Below are positions 20,318 through 31,515 of a stretch of 64,000 nucleotides of DNA, piece after piece. How positions within the stretch are numbered: position 1 is the stretch's first letter; each line of letters begins with the position of its first letter. The notes beneath the pieces were generated by a model that searched no databases, had not been told where the DNA came from, and was given only the letters and a program-made list of their open reading frames with translations. A program made the translations under genes and the position numbers. This DNA is from Rhynchopus sp. YZ270_cl-10 (taxonomy: Eukaryota > Euglenozoa > Diplonemea > Diplonemida > Diplonemidae): contig OZ037867.1 of NCBI GenBank assembly GCA_964035575.1, positions 1,054,001 to 1,118,000 on the forward strand, read 5' to 3'.

Positions 20318-21889
20318 TGAAGCATGATGTGCCGCCGTGCCACACCGACACCGACACACCACTGCAGCAGCAACGATGACTGAATGAAAGAGAAGAGAAA
20401 CGAGAGAGGAGTTGACGAAACAAAGAAACACCAACCTCAGAACACAACAGTGCTTTGGAGAGGGTTGCATGGGACGTTTGTTCCGTGCACACCCATTCTT
20501 CAAAGCCACCACCTTATTTATTATGACTATATTGTTTGCCTTTTCGTTCGTATACCATTATTATATTTTCAAAACAAAACAAAACAAAACAAAACAAAAC
20601 AAATAACCATGCTTTTAATTTTTCCATCTCACCCGGGGGGAGGCGTCCCTCCACTCTTTTGACGAGTGTGTGTGTTGTTTAGATGCAAACCTGTTTTGTG
20701 TCTTATCTTTGCACATGCTCTAGACTAATGAGGCAGCCGTGCATTCGTTTGCAAAAGCTGGCTTTTTCCCGGGTTTTGAAGGCTTGACTTGACTTTTGAC
20801 TATTGGCTTTTGGCTTTTGGCTTTTACTTTGACTTTCATGCCGCCTTTGCCTTTTGCCTTTCTTTCTTTAGCTTTTGTATGTTTTAGCATTTTTGTTGCC
20901 GTCCTTTATGGATTCTTGGGTGATGTTTCCAACTATTAACCAAATGAGGGTCTTCTTCAAGTGTTTGCAGCTTTGCTGCGAATTTGATGGATTCAAAACA
21001 AAACAAAACAAAAACTTAACTAAACGCAAACAGAAACAACGAAATAAGCAATTCGCTACTTTAACAACCACAGCAATTAATTAATTTTACCAATAACGAC
21101 TACTGATCCAGAATGCAAGATAACCCACTTTCCAAACAAAACACACAGTAAAATAATGCCAAAAAAGTAAACTCTCCTTGTTTTTCTTTTTAGTTTCTGT
21201 GGTCAGACCACAGCTAACGCCACAAGACGAAACAAATAACCCAGCCCGCGGGAGTTTATTATTTGCTAATTTTCTATTCTTGAGGGTAGATTCTTGTCGA
21301 TTTCTTGTGTTATTTCCCTCCCTGCCTTTTTTATGTTTGGCTGTTCTGCCAACTCTGCCTTTTGCCTTTTGCCTTTTCCCCTTTTGTTCTCGTGGGAGGG
21401 GCAGGTGCAAAGTGTGGGCAACAATGTTTGTGCTGAACGAACGCTCCGCCCCAAGGTGCCCTGCTTTCCCACACACTTGCTCTTTTACTTCTTTACTCTT
21501 AACTTTCCCCCCTTTTTTCTTTAAAAGACACGACTTGTCGCAAAACACGCGCACAGCACACTATCTGCAATAATAGAGGACAGCTGGCTTTGCATTATTT
21601 CGGAATGGTTAGCAGTTTGTTTTTAGTTTTGCTCTCTGCTACCACTACGGCCACTGTCCAGGATGGTGTGTTCTTTTTTCTCTCGCTTTAAATTGCACAA
21701 GACTGTCTTCAACATTCAACAGAAACGCACGCGGCGAGAGGAACGGAAATGGAAAAACACTTGGGGTTGGTTTTGTTTTGTTTATACTGTGTCCCACACA
21801 CGCACCTCACCTCTGCACCAGCTGTACAACACCACACACCAGAATTATTCTACACACAACACACACGACACCCCACACCACCAGTCACA
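20318..21889. other. Spacer of the 3462-bp unit (first)
   Basis: No gene is seen. It contains an AAAAC microsatellite at about 20572-20601 and another near 20996, a low-complexity GGCTTTTGGCTTTT run near 20800, and the CACCAG acceptor-like site and short 5' leader just before the next ATG. Confidence 0.65.
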
Positions 21890-23779
21890 ATGATGATGCG
21901 CAAATGCGGAGCTGCCTTGCTTCTTCTGTCGACGGCGATGTGTGCGGATGCAGGTGGGAACACTGAGATGGGTGGAGGTGGTGGTGGCGAGGCTGGCGTG
22001 ACGACGAGGACGCGTCCGCGTGGGGAGAGGCGCGGAGGGATGACCCGTGGCGGGGCTCGCAACAGGGGTGGGAGCAGGAGCGGCAGCCGCAATGGCGGGA
22101 CCGAGCGGGGCGGGCGCAACAGCGGCGGCGGTCGCACGGAGAAGGGGAAGGGGAAGGAGAAGGAGAAGGAGAACCAGAAGGAGAAGGAGAAGGAGGGCCG
22201 TATGGAGAAGCACAGGAAGGGTGAGAAGGAGAAGGAGGTGTCGGGCTCGACATCGACATCGACCTCCACGTCCACGTCCACGTCCACGTCGACATCGACC
22301 TCAGTCACAATGGAGAAGGAGGGAGGTGAGAAGAACCGCAGGAGAGGGAAGGGGAAGGGGGACAAGGACAAGAGCTACTCACACAACAAGGGCGGTGACA
22401 AGAGCAAGAACAAGAGCAAGAGCAAGGAGAAGGAGGGCTGCAAGAAGACACAGGCGCCTGGCGGCAGCCCGCCTCCGTCGCCGCCAGGGGGCAACACGGA
22501 CTCGCCTTCCGGCACACCCCCGACACCACCGACACCACCGACGCCAACCGGAGGCAACACGGATTCCCCGTCGGGCACACCGCCAACACCGCCAACACCC
22601 CCCACACCAACTGGTGGCAACACAGACTCACCTTCCGGCACACCGCCAACACCACCGACGCCAACCGGAGGCAACACGGACTCTCCATCAGGCACACCAC
22701 CAACACCGCCAACACCCCCCACACCAACTGGGGGCAACACAGACTCCCCTGCTGGGACACCGCCAACACCCCCCACACCACCTACGCCGACAGGGGGCAA
22801 CACGGACTCTCCATCAGGCACACCGCCAACACCACCAACACCGCCGACCCCGACAGGAGGGGAGGGGGAGACTGACAGCCCAGGGGCGCCGCCAACGCCA
22901 CCATCACCACCGACCCCACCGACCCCACCCACGCCAACAGGGGGGGAGACGGCGGAGCCCTGTGTGGACGGCGGGGAGCCCGTTGCAGTTGAGGTTGTGA
23001 GCCCAGAAGGCACTGTGGACAGCTTTGGGGCAGGCGAGCCGGTGGTGCAGGGGATGCACCCGCACGGGGAGCCCTCGGTGACGCTTGCGAACTTCCCGCC
23101 TGCCTTTGTGCAGGCGAACATGGAGGCGTTCTTCCCTGTGGACATTGCGGGTGTGATTGGGGCGGACAACGTGCTGCGCGTGGCCTGCCCGTTCAACTGC
23201 GAGGAGAAGCCGTGCGAGGTGTTTGTGGCGACGTACCACTGCCCACCGTGCTCGACGCAAACAAACGGCGGGCTGGTGTCGCTGCTGCCTGATGCTGGCT
23301 GGGAGGCGGGGAGCTGTGCCCCGACGTTCCAGCAGGGTGTGGGTGCGGGTGCGGAGGGGGCAGGCGGTGTGGAGCACCCGACGGTTGCCTTCCGGAAGCT
23401 TGTGCCTGCGGGGTCTGTTGAGGAGCTCCCTGCCCTGACTGCGCCGCTTGCGAACGTCGCGGTCTTCGTGCGTGAGGGTGCGACTGCGTGTGGTGGGTTT
23501 GCGGACGAGACGACCTGCAACACTGCGATGCCAGAGTGTGCTTGGGAGGCAGGTGTCTCCGGAGAGGGAGCTGCCGGCATGTGTGTCTCCTCGTGGTGCC
23601 CTGCAGACTTCACGCCCCCTGCCTCAGCAGCCTCGTGCGCAACAAACTGTGCCGGTGCTGGTGCTGGTGCTGGCCCTGTGACCCCCGGAGGCGAAGGTGG
23701 CGAGACTGGCACCGGAGGCGCTGGAGGTGAGGGAGGTGAGGGGGGTGAGGCTGGCACCGGAGGCTTCGGCCCGTTCTGA
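21890..23779 (+). CDS. Secreted Lys/Glu-, Ser/Thr- and Pro-rich surface-type protein, copy 2
   Basis: 629 aa with the same layout as the copy ending at 20317. It differs mainly by in-frame length changes: an extra Lys-Glu pair before ENQKEK, one pair fewer after HRKGEKEKE, and one more Ser-Thr dipeptide. The Pro-rich block and the Cys-containing C-terminal domain are identical. The tandem setting and repeat-length changes point to slippage plus unequal exchange. Confidence 0.75.
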   Translation: MMMRKCGAALLLLSTAMCADAGGNTEMGGGGGGEAGVTTRTRPRGERRGGMTRGGARNRGGSRSGSRNGGTERGGRNSGGGRTEKGKGKEKEKENQKEKEKEGRMEKHRKGEKEKEVSGSTSTSTSTSTSTSTSTSTSVTMEKEGGEKNRRRGKGKGDKDKSYSHNKGGDKSKNKSKSKEKEGCKKTQAPGGSPPPSPPGGNTDSPSGTPPTPPTPPTPTGGNTDSPSGTPPTPPTPPTPTGGNTDSPSGTPPTPPTPTGGNTDSPSGTPPTPPTPPTPTGGNTDSPAGTPPTPPTPPTPTGGNTDSPSGTPPTPPTPPTPTGGEGETDSPGAPPTPPSPPTPPTPPTPTGGETAEPCVDGGEPVAVEVVSPEGTVDSFGAGEPVVQGMHPHGEPSVTLANFPPAFVQANMEAFFPVDIAGVIGADNVLRVACPFNCEEKPCEVFVATYHCPPCSTQTNGGLVSLLPDAGWEAGSCAPTFQQGVGAGAEGAGGVEHPTVAFRKLVPAGSVEELPALTAPLANVAVFVREGATACGGFADETTCNTAMPECAWEAGVSGEGAAGMCVSSWCPADFTPPASAASCATNCAGAGAGAGPVTPGGEGGETGTGGAGGEGGEGGEAGTGGFGPF

Positions 23780-25351
23780 TGAAGCATGATGTGCCGCCGT
23801 GCCACACCGACACCGACACACCACTGCAGCAGCAACGATGACTGAATGAAAGAGAAGAGAAACGAGAGAGGAGTTGACGAAACAAAGAAACACCAACCTC
23901 AGAACACAACAGTGCTTTGGAGAGGGTTGCATGGGACGTTTGTTCCGTGCACACCCATTCTTCAAAGCCACCACCTTATTTATTATGACTATATTGTTTG
24001 CCTTTTCGTTCGTATACCATTATTATATTTTCAAAACAAAACAAAACAAAACAAAACAAAACAAATAACCATGCTTTTAATTTTTCCATCTCACCCGGGG
24101 GGAGGCGTCCCTCCACTCTTTTGACGAGTGTGTGTGTTGTTTAGATGCAAACCTGTTTTGTGTCTTATCTTTGCACATGCTCTAGACTAATGAGGCAGCC
24201 GTGCATTCGTTTGCAAAAGCTGGCTTTTTCCCGGGTTTTGAAGGCTTGACTTGACTTTTGACTATTGGCTTTTGGCTTTTGGCTTTTACTTTGACTTTCA
24301 TGCCGCCTTTGCCTTTTGCCTTTCTTTCTTTAGCTTTTGTATGTTTTAGCATTTTTGTTGCCGTCCTTTATGGATTCTTGGGTGATGTTTCCAACTATTA
24401 ACCAAATGAGGGTCTTCTTCAAGTGTTTGCAGCTTTGCTGCGAATTTGATGGATTCAAAACAAAACAAAACAAAAACTTAACTAAACGCAAACAGAAACA
24501 ACGAAATAAGCAATTCGCTACTTTAACAACCACAGCAATTAATTAATTTTACCAATAACGACTACTGATCCAGAATGCAAGATAACCCACTTTCCAAACA
24601 AAACACACAGTAAAATAATGCCAAAAAAGTAAACTCTCCTTGTTTTTCTTTTTAGTTTCTGTGGTCAGACCACAGCTAACGCCACAAGACGAAACAAATA
24701 ACCCAGCCCGCGGGAGTTTATTATTTGCTAATTTTCTATTCTTGAGGGTAGATTCTTGTCGATTTCTTGTGTTATTTCCCTCCCTGCCTTTTTTATGTTT
24801 GGCTGTTCTGCCAACTCTGCCTTTTGCCTTTTGCCTTTTCCCCTTTTGTTCTCGTGGGAGGGGCAGGTGCAAAGTGTGGGCAACAATGTTTGTGCTGAAC
24901 GAACGCTCCGCCCCAAGGTGCCCTGCTTTCCCACACACTTGCTCTTTTACTTCTTTACTCTTAACTTTCCCCCCTTTTTTCTTTAAAAGACACGACTTGT
25001 CGCAAAACACGCGCACAGCACACTATCTGCAATAATAGAGGACAGCTGGCTTTGCATTATTTCGGAATGGTTAGCAGTTTGTTTTTAGTTTTGCTCTCTG
25101 CTACCACTACGGCCACTGTCCAGGATGGTGTGTTCTTTTTTCTCTCGCTTTAAATTGCACAAGACTGTCTTCAACATTCAACAGAAACGCACGCGGCGAG
25201 AGGAACGGAAATGGAAAAACACTTGGGGTTGGTTTTGTTTTGTTTATACTGTGTCCCACACACGCACCTCACCTCTGCACCAGCTGTACAACACCACACA
25301 CCAGAATTATTCTACACACAACACACACGACACCCCACACCACCAGTCACA
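23780..25351. other. Spacer of the 3462-bp unit (second)
   Basis: Essentially base-identical to 20318-21889. No gene is seen. Confidence 0.65.
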
Positions 25352-27241
25352 ATGATGATGCGCAAATGCGGAGCTGCCTTGCTTCTTCTGTCGACGGCGA
25401 TGTGTGCGGATGCAGGTGGGAACACTGAGATGGGTGGAGGTGGTGGTGGCGAGGCTGGCGTGACGACGAGGACGCGTCCGCGTGGGGAGAGGCGCGGAGG
25501 GATGACCCGTGGCGGGGCTCGCAACAGGGGTGGGAGCAGGAGCGGCAGCCGCAATGGCGGGACCGAGCGGGGCGGGCGCAACAGCGGCGGCGGTCGCACG
25601 GAGAAGGGGAAGGGGAAGGAGAAGGAGAAGGAGAACCAGAAGGAGAAGGAGAAGGAGGGCCGTATGGAGAAGCACAGGAAGGGTGAGAAGGAGAAGGAGG
25701 TGTCGGGCTCGACATCGACATCGACCTCCACGTCCACGTCCACGTCCACGTCGACATCGACCTCAGTCACAATGGAGAAGGAGGGAGGTGAGAAGAACCG
25801 CAGGAGAGGGAAGGGGAAGGGGGACAAGGACAAGAGCTACTCACACAACAAGGGCGGTGACAAGAGCAAGAACAAGAGCAAGAGCAAGGAGAAGGAGGGC
25901 TGCAAGAAGACACAGGCGCCTGGCGGCAGCCCGCCTCCGTCGCCGCCAGGGGGCAACACGGACTCGCCTTCCGGCACACCCCCGACACCACCGACACCAC
26001 CGACGCCAACCGGAGGCAACACGGATTCCCCGTCGGGCACACCGCCAACACCGCCAACACCCCCCACACCAACTGGTGGCAACACAGACTCACCTTCCGG
26101 CACACCGCCAACACCACCGACGCCAACCGGAGGCAACACGGACTCTCCATCAGGCACACCACCAACACCGCCAACACCCCCCACACCAACTGGGGGCAAC
26201 ACAGACTCCCCTGCTGGGACACCGCCAACACCCCCCACACCACCTACGCCGACAGGGGGCAACACGGACTCTCCATCAGGCACACCGCCAACACCACCAA
26301 CACCGCCGACCCCGACAGGAGGGGAGGGGGAGACTGACAGCCCAGGGGCGCCGCCAACGCCACCATCACCACCGACCCCACCGACCCCACCCACGCCAAC
26401 AGGGGGGGAGACGGCGGAGCCCTGTGTGGACGGCGGGGAGCCCGTTGCAGTTGAGGTTGTGAGCCCAGAAGGCACTGTGGACAGCTTTGGGGCAGGCGAG
26501 CCGGTGGTGCAGGGGATGCACCCGCACGGGGAGCCCTCGGTGACGCTTGCGAACTTCCCGCCTGCCTTTGTGCAGGCGAACATGGAGGCGTTCTTCCCTG
26601 TGGACATTGCGGGTGTGATTGGGGCGGACAACGTGCTGCGCGTGGCCTGCCCGTTCAACTGCGAGGAGAAGCCGTGCGAGGTGTTTGTGGCGACGTACCA
26701 CTGCCCACCGTGCTCGACGCAAACAAACGGCGGGCTGGTGTCGCTGCTGCCTGATGCTGGCTGGGCGGCGGGGAGCTGTGCCCCGACGTTCCAGCAGGGT
26801 GTGGGTGCGGGTGCGGAGGGGGCAGGCGGTGTGGAGCACCCGACGGTTGCCTTCCGGAAGCTTGTGCCTGCGGGGTCTGTTGAGGAGCTCCCTGCCCTGA
26901 CTGCGCCGCTTGCGAACGTCGCGGTCTTCGTGCGTGAGGGTGCGACTGCGTGTGGTGGGTTTGCGGACGAGACGACCTGCAACACTGCGATGCCAGAGTG
27001 TGCTTGGGAGGCAGGTGTCTCCGGAGAGGGAGCTGCCGGCATGTGTGTCTCCTCGTGGTGCCCTGCAGACTTCACGCCCCCTGCCTCAGCAGCCTCGTGC
27101 GCAACCACCTGTGCCGGTGCTGGTGCTGGTGCTGGCCCTGTGACCCCCGGAGGCGAAGGTGGCGAGACTGGCACCGGAGGCGCTGGAGGTGAGGGAGGTG
27201 AGGGGGGTGAAGCTGGCACTGGAGGCTTCGGCCCGTTCTGA
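25352..27241 (+). CDS. Secreted Lys/Glu-, Ser/Thr- and Pro-rich surface-type protein, copy 3
   Basis: 629 aa, near-identical to copy 2. It has two replacements in the C-terminal domain (Glu to Ala in DAGWAAGSC, Asn to Thr in SCATTCAG). The sequence just past the stop codon diverges from the other units, marking the right edge of the homogenised array. Confidence 0.75.
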   Translation: MMMRKCGAALLLLSTAMCADAGGNTEMGGGGGGEAGVTTRTRPRGERRGGMTRGGARNRGGSRSGSRNGGTERGGRNSGGGRTEKGKGKEKEKENQKEKEKEGRMEKHRKGEKEKEVSGSTSTSTSTSTSTSTSTSTSVTMEKEGGEKNRRRGKGKGDKDKSYSHNKGGDKSKNKSKSKEKEGCKKTQAPGGSPPPSPPGGNTDSPSGTPPTPPTPPTPTGGNTDSPSGTPPTPPTPPTPTGGNTDSPSGTPPTPPTPTGGNTDSPSGTPPTPPTPPTPTGGNTDSPAGTPPTPPTPPTPTGGNTDSPSGTPPTPPTPPTPTGGEGETDSPGAPPTPPSPPTPPTPPTPTGGETAEPCVDGGEPVAVEVVSPEGTVDSFGAGEPVVQGMHPHGEPSVTLANFPPAFVQANMEAFFPVDIAGVIGADNVLRVACPFNCEEKPCEVFVATYHCPPCSTQTNGGLVSLLPDAGWAAGSCAPTFQQGVGAGAEGAGGVEHPTVAFRKLVPAGSVEELPALTAPLANVAVFVREGATACGGFADETTCNTAMPECAWEAGVSGEGAAGMCVSSWCPADFTPPASAASCATTCAGAGAGAGPVTPGGEGGETGTGGAGGEGGEGGEAGTGGFGPF

Positions 27242-28416
27242 TGAAGCATGATGTGCCGCCGTGCCACACCGACACACCACTGCCCCAGTAAAAAGTACCG
27301 CAACAATATTGACGAAACAAAGAACACATGAACACTCAGAACACAACGCTTTGGAGAGGGTTGCCTGGGACAGCAGGCAGAGCGAGTTCCGTGCACACCC
27401 TCATTCAACGCTAGCTTATGACTTTGTTTGCCTTCTTTTTCGTACCTTCTATATATCCAAGATTTGCTTTTTTTCCTTCTGACCTGGAGACTCCTTTGGT
27501 TTTGTGTTCATGATGTGAAAAACCTGTTTTTTCGTATGACGTTTGCACATACTCTGGAGACAAGCCGTGCATTAGTTTGCAGCCTGGCTCATTATTTTGG
27601 CCCGGGTTTGGACTTCGACTTTGAATTTCACGTTGTTTTTATTTAGCTTTTTTTCTCTCTTCTTCTTTGCTGTTGTCGTTCTGGATGCTTTTTATGTCCA
27701 CCTATGAACCAAATGAGGGTCTGTTCAAGTTTGCAGCTTTGCTGCGAATTTGATGGATTCAAAACAAAACAAAAAAAAGAACATTAACGCGAACCAACAA
27801 AATATGCAATTCGCTGTTTTACAACCACATTAATATTCATTAATACCACAAATCTAAAATTATTCTTTTCTTTTTCCTACCAACTGATGCGTGCGCATTA
27901 GAGGCACATTCATCTTAAGCATTTTCTCTTTTGAAATTTTTATTGTTTCATCTTTTCTATTGTTTCTAGCTGGGAGGCATGTGTAGTGTGGGTAATATTC
28001 GTTACTCAATGAACTCTTTGTCTCAATCTGCTTTGCTTCCCACACACTTGCTCTTTTTTTATTTGCTTTCACTTTTTGCCCTCTCTTTTTTTTCGGAACT
28101 GAAGACAAAGCTTTTCCGCAACTATACACACACACCGCAAATAGAGGGCAGCTGGAGTGCTTTCAGAACCGGTTAGCAGTTTGTTTGTTTTATTACTACT
28201 TCTGCTGCCAAGCCAACTGCCCAGGATTGTGTGTTGTTTCTTTTAAATTGCGCAAGACTGTCATTCAACAATGAAGCGAGAAGAACGCTAATAGGAAAAA
28301 AAAAACTGATATGGGGTCTTCGTGCTTTTGTTTGTGTTCGTACCCGACATCCCTATACTACATAATACGTATTCTTGTTCAGTCTTTTTCACACAAACCT
28401 CAACACTTTTATCAAA
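27242..28416. other. Diverged third spacer leading into ATP9 copy 2
   Basis: No gene is seen. Blocks of the 3462-bp spacer can still be recognised in order (for example CAGCTTTGCTGCGAATTTGA near 27740, CCCACACACTTGCTCTTTT near 28040, GGTTAGCAGTTTGTTT near 28170), but with many changes and deletions. This older spacer copy joins ATP9 copy 2 without a fourth Pro-rich gene. Confidence 0.6.
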
Positions 28417-29016
28417 ATGATGCGCGCAGGAGCTCTCCGCACTGTGGCCCGCTCGGCCGTTGCACGTACCCAGGTATGTTGACGAGTTGGTTGTGTCCGT
28501 GTGCGATTCGAAGGAAATAATATGATGACACTGTTTTATCCTCATGCTTAACCTTTCTGAGTTGTCTTTGCTGACACACATAAAACAACACCTGATGAGT
28601 CTTCTGATTTGCCCAAAAATGCGCCGTTTTCATGTTCCGCTTCCTTCGCAGCTTCTTTGTGTCTCCCACAAAAGCAACCCACACACAACCACACCCACAA
28701 CAGGTGCGTAACTCGAGCTCCCTCCAGGTGACCGTGTCTGGACTGAACTACGTTGGAACTGGTATGCACCCTGCCACACACCCACCACCACCACCACCAC
28801 AACCACACCCTCCCTCACCACACAGGTCTGTCCGCCATCGCACTTGCCGGAGTCGGTGTTGGTATCGGTAACGTGTTCGGAAGCTTCCTTCTGGCCGCGG
28901 CCCGCCAGCCCAACCTGATGCGCGCACTTTTCAACTACGCGATTCTGGGATTCGCCCTGACTGAGGCGATCGGCCTTTTCGCCCTCATGATTGCCTTCCT
29001 TATGCTTTTCGCATGA
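28417..29016 (+). CDS. ATP9: Mitochondrial ATP synthase subunit c, copy 2 (three exons)
   Basis: Exons 28417-28473, 28704-28761 and 28826-29016; introns of 230 and 64 nt, both GT-AG. The encoded 101-aa protein is identical to copy 1: presequence, two hydrophobic helices and the proton-binding Glu in ALTEAIGLF. Unlike copies 1 and 3, its upstream DNA comes from the Pro-rich array spacer rather than the CGTATTGCGAATGTCACACA block, so its leader and any upstream control differ. Intron 1 differs from copy 1 by only a few bases. Confidence 0.92.
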
Positions 29017-29342
29017 GCTGTGCGCGATGTACGGCTTTCTGATATTTTAAGTGTTCGACGACTGGGAACGGGTGGCACGCGAGGCAGGTTCGTTTAAAAG
29101 AAACGAAGAAAAACACATGAGAGACAAGGAGAGGGGAACGAGGATATTGGTAGTAACCATTAGGCCAGGGAGGTCTTGGGGACCGGAGAGGGAACCGGCG
29201 GGACAGGGAAAATATAGGGACAAAGGAAAAAGAAACCACCCACCCCCCATTTGTTGCGGTAATTAGGTAACGATCACGTATTGCGAATGTCACACACAAA
29301 CCAACAGCCACCCACACACACACCTCCTTTACCTTTATCAAA
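29017..29342. other. Spacer between ATP9 copies 2 and 3
   Basis: The last ~75 bp (GTAACGATCACGTATTGCGA through the CACCTCCTTTACC leader) are homologous to 17205-17280 before copy 1, so this leader was duplicated with the gene. The rest is unique and purine-rich, with no gene. Confidence 0.6.
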
Positions 29343-30205
29343 ATGATGCGCGCAGGAGCTCTCCGCACTGTGGCCCGCTCGGCCGTTGCACGTACCCAGG
29401 TATGTTGGCGAGTTGGTTTTGCCGCCTGATTAGCGCCTCAGGGATTGTGCTCTGTTACAGCATCTCCCACACTGGGGGACCCCAACCAGACCCTACATCA
29501 CGCAGACTTGATGAACCTGCGTCTACAATGATCAGCGTTCATCTGACTGAAGAGAGGAAGTGGGAGTAGAGCATGTCAAGATGTTATGGATGTGGGACTG
29601 CATGGTTGGGGTCTACCCGGTACACCGGTCATGTACCAAGGTACACTGTGACGAGATGGTTTTATATTTGAAGTCAAATTTTGTCCGTGTGCGTTTCAAA
29701 GGAAATAATATGATGACACTGTTTTATCCTCATGCTTAACCTTTCTGAGTTGTCTTTGCTGACACACATAAAACAACACCTGATGAGTCTTCTGATTTGC
29801 CCAAAAATGCGCCGTTTTCATGTTCCGCTTCCTTCGCAGCTTCTTTGTGTCCTCCCACAAAAGCAACCCACACACAACCACACCCACAACAGGTGCGTAA
29901 CTCGAGCTCCCTCCAGGTGACCGTGTCTGGACTGAACTACGTTGGAACTGGTATGCACCCTGCCACACACCCACCACCACCACCACCACAACCACACCCT
30001 CCCTCACCACACAGGTCTGTCCGCCATCGCACTTGCCGGAGTCGGTGTTGGTATCGGTAACGTGTTCGGAAGCTTCCTTCTGGCCGCGGCCCGCCAGCCC
30101 AACCTGATGCGCGCGCTTTTCAACTACGCGATTCTGGGATTCGCCCTGACTGAGGCGATCGGCCTTTTCGCCCTCATGATTGCCTTCCTTATGCTTTTCG
30201 CATGA
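29343..30205 (+). CDS. ATP9: Mitochondrial ATP synthase subunit c, copy 3 (three exons, enlarged intron)
   Basis: Exons 29343-29399, 29893-29950 and 30015-30205 encode the same 101-aa proton-ring subunit as copies 1 and 2. Intron 1 is 493 nt instead of 230 because of an insertion of about 260 bp. The splice sites and flanking intron sequence are intact, so the gene should still be functional. The leader is shared with copy 1. Confidence 0.92.
29420..29682. mobile_element. Insertion in intron 1 of ATP9 copy 3
   Basis: Copies 1 and 2 read from GAGTTGGTT straight into GTGTCCGTGTGCG; here about 260 bp intervene. GAGTTGGTTTT before the insert and GAGATGGTTTT near its far end could be an 11-bp target duplication with one change. 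Its 3' part (GGACTGCATGG, ACCGGTCATG, TACACTGT) recurs at about 36316-36375, so it is a dispersed repeat. No coding capacity is seen; it could be SINE-like. Confidence 0.55.
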
Positions 30206-31515
30206 GCTGTGTGTGGTGGGTCATCATTGGGAGAGTTTTAGGGGGTGCCCCCACTCCTTTGATGGACTATTTTTGTTGTTTTTGAAACAACGAGACACAT
30301 ACGTGTCATTTCATGTTTTCAAAAATAATTTTTGATTTTTTTTTTTATCCTTCACACTTTTATTTCAGGATGTGTTGTAACACAGAAAAATAAACCACAA
30401 AAAAGACATTTCTGAGCAAAAATGGGTATATTTTTCAACCCTAAAAAGAAAGCGCACATCATTATATCTTTCATTTGAAAAAAAACGATGTGTTGCGCAC
30501 GCCCGAAAATGCAAAGGTTACAGGAGTTTGAGAGGGAATGGGGACAAGAGAAAATAGTGAACTCTACTCGAGTCACCATTTTTCCACAAGACAATGTGTT
30601 TTTCTAGAATGGGATATGGGTCTTAGAGCACCGCAACTGCAAAAAACATCATCGTGTTCATCAGCGGTTACTTAACAGCGTTTTGTATAGTGGAGTGCAT
30701 CCTCGGGTGTCTACACTAATACAAGTTTTCAAAAAAACAAAAAGACGCAAAATTCGGGTGTTAAACAGTTTTGACCATCTGGGGTGTCGAAGAGGGGGAA
30801 GGGTGTGTTTGGGAACATTGCAATGTAGGGCATTGTAAGAGCGATATGGGGTTCTGTTTGTACAGGTGGGACATAGTCGTAACACAATAAACGTGAAAAA
30901 AAAAAGGCTAAACCAGACTAGAAAAGGGGGGTCACACCGAACGAGGAAGAGACACAAAAAAAGAGGGGTTATCCTTTTTTCTTGGTCCTTTTCAAAGAAT
31001 TTTTTTTTGAGTTTTATTTTTAGTATAAAAAAAACGAAAGCTCACCATGCTAAAGTAATGAAGCAAACCTCAAAACCATCCTCCCCCCGACCCCGCCCTG
31101 ATTTTTTTCTCTCTTATACTGTTTCCACCTGATTTTTACCCCGCGTACAGGACCGTATAGGTCTGTACAGGCATATACGGACCGTCCGTACACGCCTTTA
31201 CGCGCTTTTACGCGCCTATACGCGGGGTAAAAATCAGGTGGTGTTTGGCTGGCGTTCAAACGAAAAAAAATACTCTTCCAAAATACACTTCCTAGTCGTG
31301 TTTATCAGATCAGGCGCCCTTTAAAAATTCTCATTTCCCCTCTCACTCCAGCTTTTGGCAACCGGAGTCACGATCGGATGAAGACGTCCTCAGTGTAGAC
31401 CGCACTCTTATCACCTCTCCCCTTCACCCCTTCACCCCTTTACCCTCCTTTTTTTCCCAGGGGATTTTCTGTGTTTACACAAAAGCTTCGTTTTTGAAGC
31501 AAATCTCAATACACA
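30206..31515. other. Spacer between ATP9 copy 3 and the dehydrogenase gene
   Basis: No gene is seen. It is A/T-rich with homopolymers and contains the inverted-repeat element at 31125-31241. The dehydrogenase 5' leader follows a pyrimidine-rich stretch ending TTTCCCAG near 31460. Confidence 0.6.
31125..31241. mobile_element. 117-bp inverted-repeat element (MITE-like), TGTTT duplication
   Basis: The ends are a perfect 23-bp inverted repeat beginning CCACCTGATTTTTACCCC and continuing GCGTA. TGTTT directly flanks both ends, fitting a 5-bp target duplication. The interior has degenerate repeats (TACACGCCTTTACGCG, TTTTACGCGCCTATACGCG) and no coding. The family is not assigned. Confidence 0.7.

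Larger units (their letters stand above)
18369..27241 (+). repeat. Three-copy tandem array, 3462-bp unit
   Basis: Coding ends fall at 20317, 23779 and 27241, exactly 3462 bp apart. Units 2 and 3, including their long noncoding spacers, are almost base-identical. Copy 1 differs by small in-frame indels in the Lys/Glu and Ser/Thr runs. The array either arose very recently or is being homogenised; collapse or expansion during assembly should also be considered. Confidence 0.9.
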
